A DNA stretch of 20,692 nucleotides. Origin: an uncultured Bifidobacterium sp. Lineage in GTDB: Bacteria > Actinomycetota > Actinomycetes > Actinomycetales > Bifidobacteriaceae. Each line of letters begins with the position of its first letter. The stretch's first letter is position 1. The stretch spans positions 1 through 20,692 of the forward strand of contig NZ_CASEXV010000079.1 in NCBI RefSeq assembly GCF_949292005.1. The letters are read 5' to 3'. The notes under the pieces are model-generated. The model was given only the letters and a program-made list of their open reading frames with translations. It was not told the origin of the DNA and ran no database searches. Both the position numbers and the translations under genes were made by a program. Shown one piece after another: positions 15,057-20,692 of the stretch.

Positions 15057-15085
15057 TGAGGCATTGCCGTGCCTCAGGTTTTTTT
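15051..15085 (+). terminator. Conditional intrinsic terminator in the PTS leader
   Basis: CCTGAGGCA (15055-15063) pairs with TGCCTCAGG (15070-15078) around TTGCCG, and the stem is extended by AAAA against the start of a seven-T run (15079-15085). It is the only textbook hairpin-plus-T-tract terminator in the window. It lies 62 bases before the PTS start codon and overlaps the RAT, so it should stop transcription unless the antiterminator binds. Confidence 0.92.
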
Positions 15086-15147
15086 ATTGCCCGCGCGACG
15101 AGGGAGCCGAGTGAATCCGGCATGATTCTAGGAGAAAGGGTAGTGAG

Positions 15148-17229
15148 ATGTCCGAATCAACGCCATCGGAGATTATCTCCGCGGTCGGCGGACCGCAGAA
15201 CATCAAAAGCCTCACGCACTGCGCCACGCGTCTGAGGTTCGAGTTGACCGACTCGCAGAAGGTCGATCAGCATCGTCTTGAGACGATGGATGGGGTGTTA
15301 GGGGCCGTACCCCAGTCAGGCAACAGATATCAGGTCGTCATAGGCGGCGCTGTCGCATCCATGTACGACGAGATCATGGCATTGCCCCAGATGAAGAAAA
15401 TGGGAACGGCGCCCTCGGCGGCGTCAGGCGACGATGGCCGTTCCAATGCCGACGTCAAGGCCGCGGTTCGCGCCAAGGGTCGTGGCCATGTGGGCTGGCT
15501 CGACTCCTTCTTCGAGTATCTGTCCGATTCCTTCCGTCCCATTCTGGGTGTCCTGCTGGGTGCCTCGCTGATCATCGCACTTGTGAACCTGCTGATCTCT
15601 GTGAATGTCATCACCGGAGACGAGGCGAACACCAGCCTGATGTTCATCAAGGCGATATGGAAGGGCGTGTTCTACTTCCTTCCGATCATGATCGCCTACA
15701 ACGCATCCAAGAAGCTCCGGGTTGACCCGTGGGTCGGCGCCACCATCATGGGCGCCCTCATGACTCCGCAATTCACCAGTCTGTCCGATGTCAAGGAGTG
15801 GAAGGGCGTGACCAGCTGCGTCACCAACGCGATACTGGGAACCAGCTCGTGCTCCACAAAGGTGTTCGGGCTGCCCATGCAGCTCAACGACTACAGCGGT
15901 AACGTATTCGTTCCGTTGCTGATGGTGGCGGTTCTCGCACTTGTCTATCACGGTCTGGAGAAGATCATTCCCGACAGCGTGCAACTGGTGTTCGTTCCGT
16001 TCCTTTCGATGATCATCGTCACAGTGCTCACCGCGTTCCTCATTGGGCCCATCGGAGTATGGGCAGGTAATGGCATCGGCGTTGGACTGGCATGGATGAA
16101 CACGCACGCGCCGTTCATCTTCGCGATTCTCATCCCCATGCTCTACCCGTTCCTTGTACCGCTTGGACTCCATTGGCCATTGAACGCGCTGATGCTGATG
16201 AACATTCAGACATTGGGATACGACTTCATCCAGGGCCCCATGGGCGTTTGGAACTTCGCCTGCTTCGGGGCCACAGCCGGCGTGCTGGCGATCTCCATCA
16301 AGGAGCATGACGAGAAGATGCGCCAGATTTCCGTGGGCGCGCTCGCGGCGGGACTATTGGGCGGCGTGTCCGAGCCCAGCCTTTACGGCATCCATCTGCG
16401 GTACAAGCTGGTGTACAAGCGTATGCTCATCGGCTGCTTCGTCGGCGGCGTGGTCATCGCGGTCATGGGCTGGCTGTTCCCCTCGGTTATAGCGTCCGGA
16501 GCCACCGTCAAAGGAGTGACGACTACGGCGTTCGCATTCACGTCCCTGCTCACCATCCCCGTCTTCAACCAGATGTGGGTGTACGCCATTTCCATTGCGG
16601 TCGCGTTCTTCGTGTCGATGGCGTTGATCGTCGCGCTGGATTACCGCACGCCCGAGCAGAAGGCCGAGGCTCTGGCCGCCATCGCCGCTTCTGAGGGAGG
16701 ATCGTCCGAGCCTGCTGCCGCTGCCGCCGGTTCGTCAACCGCCGCTCCAGCTGCGGCCTCAACGGACGCGGAGCCTACTACCGAGGTGAAGGCACCCATC
16801 GCCGGTCACGTCATTTCCTTGGACGACGCGGGGGATGCGGTGTTCGCATCCCGCGCTTTGGGGGAGGGCGTGGGGATACGGCCCATCGGATCCGATGTCG
16901 TCGCCCCGGTGTCGGGAGTCCTTCAGACCGTCGCCGAGACGGGCCACGCGTTCGGAATCAAAACCGACGACGGCGTGGAAGTTCTTGTGCACATCGGCAT
17001 CGACACCGTCAAGATGAACGGCGAGGGATTCACGGTCGCGGTGTCGAACGGCCAGCGCGTACGGGTGGGAGACAAGTTGGCCACCGTCGACTTTGCTAAG
17101 GTTGAGAAAGCGGGGTACAGCACGACTACGCTGATGACAGTGCTCAACACAGCCGCGCTTGGTGGAGTCGTCCCCCGAACGGGGATTGACGTCAAGGCAG
17201 GGGATCCTGTTCTCGACGTGACGCGCTAG
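15148..17229 (+). CDS. ptsG: PTS sugar transporter EIIBCA, PtsG-like (glucose family)
   Basis: This 693-residue permease phosphorylates its sugar during uptake, using phosphate from PEP via EI and HPr. EIIB (about 1-85) has the phosphorylated Cys25 in THCATRLRF. EIIC (about 115-505) is multi-spanning and carries LGLHWPLNA, NIQTLGYDFIQGPMG and GVSEPSLYGIHLRYK. A Glu/Ala-rich linker (about 510-545) leads to EIIA with active His615 in VLVHIGIDTV and supporting His600, 15 residues apart as in E. coli EIIA-Glc. From memory, EIIC resembles corynebacterial PtsG more than beta-glucoside permeases, so glucose is the likelier substrate; a beta-glucoside is possible. AAAGGG (15135-15140) and AGGAG (15130-15134) precede the ATG. 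Expression is governed by the RAT-terminator switch upstream. Confidence 0.9.
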   Translation: MSESTPSEIISAVGGPQNIKSLTHCATRLRFELTDSQKVDQHRLETMDGVLGAVPQSGNRYQVVIGGAVASMYDEIMALPQMKKMGTAPSAASGDDGRSNADVKAAVRAKGRGHVGWLDSFFEYLSDSFRPILGVLLGASLIIALVNLLISVNVITGDEANTSLMFIKAIWKGVFYFLPIMIAYNASKKLRVDPWVGATIMGALMTPQFTSLSDVKEWKGVTSCVTNAILGTSSCSTKVFGLPMQLNDYSGNVFVPLLMVAVLALVYHGLEKIIPDSVQLVFVPFLSMIIVTVLTAFLIGPIGVWAGNGIGVGLAWMNTHAPFIFAILIPMLYPFLVPLGLHWPLNALMLMNIQTLGYDFIQGPMGVWNFACFGATAGVLAISIKEHDEKMRQISVGALAAGLLGGVSEPSLYGIHLRYKLVYKRMLIGCFVGGVVIAVMGWLFPSVIASGATVKGVTTTAFAFTSLLTIPVFNQMWVYAISIAVAFFVSMALIVALDYRTPEQKAEALAAIAASEGGSSEPAAAAAGSSTAAPAAASTDAEPTTEVKAPIAGHVISLDDAGDAVFASRALGEGVGIRPIGSDVVAPVSGVLQTVAETGHAFGIKTDDGVEVLVHIGIDTVKMNGEGFTVAVSNGQRVRVGDKLATVDFAKVEKAGYSTTTLMTVLNTAALGGVVPRTGIDVKAGDPVLDVTR

Positions 17230-17261
17230 CCGACGTGGCCAAGGTCGGGGGAGAGGACATC

Positions 17262-18110
17262 GTGGAGATTCTTCGCGTGTTCAACAACAACGTTGTTCTG
17301 GCAATGGACGATGGACGCGAGGTGATCCTCACGGGCCGTGGTCTTGGGTATCATGCCAAGCCGGGGCAGACGGTGGACAGCACCAAGATCGTCCGCACAT
17401 TCCTCCCCTCCGACGGCCGCGATCCCGACCATATCGCCGAGCATATAGCGGATATACCACCGGAGCTTATCCGTCTGGTGACCACGTCCATGACGAGGGT
17501 CGGTCTGTCTCGGCAATCCCGGGAGAGCCCCACCCTCGTGGTGGCGCTGGCAGACCACGTCGCCGGAGTACTCAAGCGCGTCAGCGTCGGAGGCGTGCCG
17601 ATTGAATATCCGCTTGAGGCGGAGGTCAGGGCGCTGTACCCGGAGGAGTACGACAAAGCCCGGGAGCTCGTGGACGATCTGAACCTTTCCCTGAAGGACA
17701 CGCTGCCGACGACCGAGACCGTCGCCTTCGCGCTGCATCTGGTTAACGCCGGATTCTCGACCGGCGATCTTTCGTACACCTATACGATGACAGGCGTCAT
17801 ACAGCAGATGCTCAGCGTCATCGAGCAGACCTACGATGTCGTCCTCGACCAGCGGAGCGTGAACGTCGCCAGATTCATCACGCATCTTCGATACCTTTTC
17901 GTGCGCATCCACCAGGGAAGACAGCTGGAGAAGGGGCCGGAGAAGATCATCGACTCCATACGCGAGTCCTATCCGGATCAGATGAGGTGCGCGGTCCGTG
18001 TCTCCAGGGTCGTCGAGCTGAGACTGGGGTCCAGCCTCACCGAGGATGAGATCGGCTATCTCGCGTTGCACATAGCAAGAGTCGTCGCGGACGCATCTGA
18101 GGCGTCTTAA
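17262..18110 (+). CDS. Transcription antiterminator, LicT/BglG family
   Basis: The protein binds the RAT RNA and prevents terminator formation when sugar is available. The 282 residues comprise an RNA-binding CAT domain (1-55; MEILRVFNNNVVLAMD, LTGRGLGYHAKPGQ) and two PTS regulation domains. PRD1 (about 65-170) has His99 and His159; PRD2 (about 172-280) has His208 in THLRYLFVRI and His270 in YLALHIAR. All four phosphorylatable histidines match the family pattern, so phosphate-based control by EII and HPr is expected. I choose GTG 17262 over GTG 17235, because GGGGGAGAGG lies 5-8 bases before it and homologs begin at this point. It starts 32 bp after the permease stop with no promoter between them, so it is co-transcribed and controls its own expression. 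The functional name depends on the sugar (glcT-like if glucose). Confidence 0.93.
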   Translation: MEILRVFNNNVVLAMDDGREVILTGRGLGYHAKPGQTVDSTKIVRTFLPSDGRDPDHIAEHIADIPPELIRLVTTSMTRVGLSRQSRESPTLVVALADHVAGVLKRVSVGGVPIEYPLEAEVRALYPEEYDKARELVDDLNLSLKDTLPTTETVAFALHLVNAGFSTGDLSYTYTMTGVIQQMLSVIEQTYDVVLDQRSVNVARFITHLRYLFVRIHQGRQLEKGPEKIIDSIRESYPDQMRCAVRVSRVVELRLGSSLTEDEIGYLALHIARVVADASEAS

Positions 18111-18158
18111 GTCGAGCTTGAGACGAAACCCGACCGTCAATCGTCGACGGGATCGTCG

Positions 18159-19247
18159 TCATGCGGCCGTGTTTTCCGGGACCCTCACCATAAGCGACTG
18201 GCGTTCGACGGAAATCCCAATATGTCCGCTTTCGCCTATCATGTCTCCGTCGGCCTGCACTAACGCGGGTTTTTCAAGGACGATCTCCGCGCTGATTCCC
18301 TGGACCTGCTCGATGCTGGAGTTGGTCGAGAGCGGGCTCTGCTCGGCCTTGCCCGTGATCGTCTGATGGACGACATCCCCGAACAGGCTGGCCCAGCCAA
18401 GAAGTCCGCCGGATGTGTCGATGATCTCGAAGTCCAGAAGCCCATCGTCGAATGAGGCCTCAGGCATGAGCGAGAACATCGGGATCTCCCCGCAATTGCC
18501 GGCCAGCAATGTGCGGAATGTCAGATCATGGGTGGTGTGCGTCTCCCCGTTCTCGCCCACTATGGTGACGCGGCCATGATATTTGGGGGCAAAAAGGTTT
18601 TTGACTCCGCCAATAAAGTAGGCAAGCCAACTGATGTTCTTCTTGAGCTCGGGGTCGGTGTCGTCGATCATTAAAGCGTCGAATCCCATCCCCGCCACAA
18701 TGAGGAATGCGTGCGCATGATCGTCGTCGCCATCGAGAAGAGTTATGCGTCCCACATCGATTTTGCGCGATCCATGGGATGTGGCGACCGTCAGAGCCGC
18801 GTCGACGTTATCGAGAGGTATGCCGAGATTCCGTGCCAAGAGATTGCCGGTTCCCGTTGGCACGATTCCCATCGCGTGTCCCGTTCCGGACATGGCGCTG
18901 GCCACCGTCCGCACTGTTCCGTCCCCGCCCACGGCGATGACCACGTCGGCTCCTTGAGCCAATGCCTCGCGGGCGCACACCCCTCCGTCCTTGTCCAATT
19001 CCGTTTCGATGATCATGAACTGTCCCAGATGATGCTCGTCGCAGTATCTCTCGATGTGCTCCCGGTTCTGCTTCGCCTCGGGTTTGGATGGATTGATGAC
19101 GAAGGCGTACCGAACGCTGTCTCCACGTCGGCGCAGCAGTGAAAGAATCCTCCTGCGCTTCTGCCACAACCGAATGCCGACCACCGTCCCGATTGCCGCG
19201 ATGGTGGCGAGCACCAGGACGAGAATGACGATTGGAGTCTGAGACAT
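18159..19247 (-). CDS. Diacylglycerol/lipid kinase family protein, membrane-anchored
   Basis: Proteins of this family phosphorylate diacylglycerol or related lipids with ATP. The 362-residue protein begins with a membrane segment (about 5-27) followed by a basic stretch (RLWQKRRR). The kinase domain shows INPSKPEAK (near 51-59), the nucleotide-binding GGDGT at 107-111, and VPTGTGNLLARNLGIP (129-144). The C-terminal beta-rich part has AGNCGEIPMFSLMPEASFDDGLLDFEI and ends near ADGDMIGESGHI, typical of the DgkB/YegS group. The exact lipid substrate cannot be told from sequence. The ATG at 19247 has no Shine-Dalgarno, and CACAAT lies exactly 6 bases upstream, as at pgm. It is convergent with the antiterminator gene and divergent from serS. 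Confidence 0.9.
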   Translation of the reverse strand: MSQTPIVILVLVLATIAAIGTVVGIRLWQKRRRILSLLRRRGDSVRYAFVINPSKPEAKQNREHIERYCDEHHLGQFMIIETELDKDGGVCAREALAQGADVVIAVGGDGTVRTVASAMSGTGHAMGIVPTGTGNLLARNLGIPLDNVDAALTVATSHGSRKIDVGRITLLDGDDDHAHAFLIVAGMGFDALMIDDTDPELKKNISWLAYFIGGVKNLFAPKYHGRVTIVGENGETHTTHDLTFRTLLAGNCGEIPMFSLMPEASFDDGLLDFEIIDTSGGLLGWASLFGDVVHQTITGKAEQSPLSTNSSIEQVQGISAEIVLEKPALVQADGDMIGESGHIGISVERQSLMVRVPENTAA

Positions 19248-19253
19248 ACGTCA

Positions 19254-19259
19254 ATTGTG
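19254..19259 (-). promoter_or_regulatory. Possible -10 element giving a leaderless lipid-kinase mRNA
   Basis: Minus-strand CACAAT is followed by six bases and the ATG at 19247, the same hexamer and spacing as upstream of pgm. The -35 region is not convincing. Confidence 0.35.
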
Positions 19260-19349
19260 CCTGCAGGGCCGGCGTGGGATGCGGAGTACGGCATGACATT
19301 GACGAATTCTGCACGAAGCCCGGTCGGAGTATTCCAGGAGACAGCCGTG

Positions 19350-19378
19350 TCGAAAGTGTCGCCTTTCGGCATTAGGCT
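19350..19378 (+). promoter_or_regulatory. serS promoter with internal inverted repeat
   Basis: TAGGCT (19373-19378) fits the loose actinobacterial -10 pattern TANNNT and lies 6 bases before the serS ATG, predicting a leaderless start. TCGAAA (19350-19355) sits 17 bases further upstream and matches four of six -35 positions. Between them CGAAAG (19351-19356) and CTTTCG (19363-19368) form a perfect inverted repeat with a 6-base spacer, a position where a bound protein would block RNA polymerase. Confidence 0.42.
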
Positions 19379-19384
19379 AAAACC

Positions 19385-20671
19385 ATGCTTGATATTCAGT
19401 TCATACGCGATCATGCCGATATCGTCAGGGAATCACAGAGGAAGCGGGGGGAGTCCGTCGAGTTGGTCGACGAAGTGCTCCGTTCGGACGAGACGCGTCG
19501 ATCGTCGCTGAAGAGCTTCGAGTCCGCGCGTTCACAGCAGAAGGAGATTGGGCGGCAGGTTGCCGCTGCCGCTCCAGAGCAGAAGGCGGCCCTGATCGCC
19601 CAGACCAAGGAGCTGTCGGCGCGTGTGGCCGAGTACAAGGCCTCCGCGGATGCGGCGGCGGAAGCATATACGACCGCCATGTGGAAACTGTCAAACGTCG
19701 TCGAACCCGAGGCTCCTGAGGGTGGCGAGGACGACTACGTCGTGGTGAAGAAGGTCGGGGATATCAGGGATTTCGCATCGGAGGGCTTCGAGCCGAAGGA
19801 CCATCTCGCCTTGGGCGAGGGAGTGGCCGGAATCGACATGCGACGCGGAGTGAAGGTGTCGGGATCCCGCTTCTATTTCCTGCGCGGCGCAGTGGCCCGC
19901 CTGCAGATCGCGATGCTGACCATGGCTGTTGACCAGGCCGAGGAGAACGGTTTCACGCTCGCCATCACTCCGACGCTGGTTCGTCCCGAGGTCATGGCGG
20001 GAACCGGATTCCTCAATTCGCATGCCGACGAGATCTACCGTCTCCGCGAGCCCGACGAGCAGTATCTTGTCGGCACTTCCGAGGTGGCGCTCGCGGGAAT
20101 GCACGAGAACGAGATTCTCGATCTGGGTAACGGTCCATTGAAGTACTGCGGATGGTCGAGCTGTTACAGGCGCGAGGCCGGGGCTGCGGGCAAGGACACG
20201 GCGGGAATCATCCGCGTCCATCAGTTCGACAAGGTGGAGATGTTCGTCTACTGCCGTCAGGAGGAGTCCAGGGACATGCACCAGCAGCTTCTGGGCATGG
20301 AGCAGAAGATGCTGGCCAAAGTGGAAGTGCCCTACCGCATCATCGACACGGCCGCGGGAGATCTGGGATCCTCGGCCGCGCGGAAATTCGACTGCGAGGC
20401 GTGGGTCCCCACCCAAGGGCGGTACCGTGAGCTCACGTCGACATCCAACTGCACGGAATATCAGGCACGACGCCTGAACATCCGCGAACGCACCGAGGAC
20501 GGGTCGACGCGGGCGGTGTCCACCCTCAACGGGACCTTGGCCACGACGCGTTGGCTGGTGGCGATTCTGGAGAACCACCAGCAGAAGGATGGTTCGATCG
20601 AGGTACCACAGGCGATGAGGCCATATATGGGCGGTCGCGAGGTCATCGAGCCCACGGCGTGGGAGGCCTGA
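19385..20671 (+). CDS. serS: Serine-tRNA ligase (seryl-tRNA synthetase)
   Basis: SerRS charges tRNA-Ser, and tRNA-Sec where present, with serine. The 428-residue protein has the N-terminal long helical hairpin that grips the tRNA variable arm (about 25-105, rich in Glu/Gln/Ala/Lys). The class II catalytic core shows the serine-binding block GTSEVALAGMHENEIL, motif 2 CYRREAGAAGKDTAG starting at Cys260, the ELTSTSNCTEYQARRL block, and motif 3 TLNGTLATTRWLVAILENHQ starting at 380 with the motif arginine at 389. The length is normal and the gene is complete, ending 21 bases before the window edge. No Shine-Dalgarno precedes the ATG at 19385; the upstream TAGGCT suggests a leaderless mRNA. Confidence 0.97.
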   Translation: MLDIQFIRDHADIVRESQRKRGESVELVDEVLRSDETRRSSLKSFESARSQQKEIGRQVAAAAPEQKAALIAQTKELSARVAEYKASADAAAEAYTTAMWKLSNVVEPEAPEGGEDDYVVVKKVGDIRDFASEGFEPKDHLALGEGVAGIDMRRGVKVSGSRFYFLRGAVARLQIAMLTMAVDQAEENGFTLAITPTLVRPEVMAGTGFLNSHADEIYRLREPDEQYLVGTSEVALAGMHENEILDLGNGPLKYCGWSSCYRREAGAAGKDTAGIIRVHQFDKVEMFVYCRQEESRDMHQQLLGMEQKMLAKVEVPYRIIDTAAGDLGSSAARKFDCEAWVPTQGRYRELTSTSNCTEYQARRLNIRERTEDGSTRAVSTLNGTLATTRWLVAILENHQQKDGSIEVPQAMRPYMGGREVIEPTAWEA

Positions 20672-20692
20672 CGACCATCCCCGCGGAATCTG

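Noticed and set aside
14956..15110. Possible leader peptide with AGGAGG before a GTG at 14978, upstream of the PTS gene
   Set aside because: The ribosome-site-like sequence lies upstream of the proposed transcript start, and the frame runs through the RAT and terminator; the RNA switch explains the region better.
18134..18150. Small hairpin CCGTC/GACGG between the antiterminator and lipid-kinase genes
   Set aside because: Only 5 bp with no T run; too weak to call a terminator although some terminator is expected nearby.
1..20692. Mobile elements, CRISPR arrays, toxin-antitoxin or phage-defence genes
   Set aside because: I looked for transposase motifs, long terminal inverted repeats, regularly spaced repeats and small paired genes, and found none; the gene content is ordinary core genome.

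Overview
The window reads as a chromosomal core region of a Bifidobacteriaceae member (Bifidobacterium or a close relative). The evidence is a G+C-rich sequence with actinobacterial protein signatures, an actinobacterial 5S rRNA end, a bS22-type mini ribosomal protein, and a PTS permease strongly resembling corynebacterial PtsG. The neighbourhood nusA-infB-rbfA-truB-ribF / radA / rpiA / pgm / PTS-antiterminator / dagK / serS is, as I recall it, a bifidobacterial order. I see no insertion sequences, prophage genes, CRISPR arrays or tRNA genes.

Layout. Bases 1 to about 53 are the 3' end of a 5S rRNA followed by a strong hairpin terminator, so an rRNA operon lies to the left. After a repeat-rich non-coding stretch comes a minus-strand putative lipoprotein (472-1353), divergent from a plus-strand translation and RNA cluster: nusA, infB, rbfA, truB (ATGA overlap with rbfA) and ribF. 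This cluster ends tail to tail with radA, only 1 bp from ribF. Divergent from radA is a Ser-rich membrane-anchored protein of unknown function, followed by a 29-codon gene for ribosomal protein bS22 (10704-10793) with its own good promoter. A roughly 400-bp non-coding, hairpin-rich stretch then leads to a minus-strand group: rpiA, an RNase HI with a long C-terminal extension (rnhA), and pgm.

From 14882 rightwards is the most regulated part. A promoter is followed by a LicT/BglG-type ribonucleic antiterminator (RAT) overlapping an intrinsic terminator. Next come a PtsG-like EIIBCA sugar permease and, 32 bp downstream in the same transcript, a LicT/BglG-family antiterminator with all four PRD histidines. 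This looks like a self-reinforcing RNA switch for sugar uptake next to phosphoglucomutase. The window closes with dagK (minus) and serS (plus), whose start regions suggest leaderless transcripts, as does that of pgm.

How the genes work together: nusA, infB, rbfA, truB, bS22 and serS serve transcription and translation; ribF makes FMN and FAD; radA and rnhA act in DNA repair and RNA-DNA hybrid removal; rpiA, pgm and the PTS belong to carbohydrate metabolism. I do not see a wholly new system. The RAT switch, the tiny bS22 gene, the extended RNase HI and several unexplained inverted repeats are the items most worth a second look.
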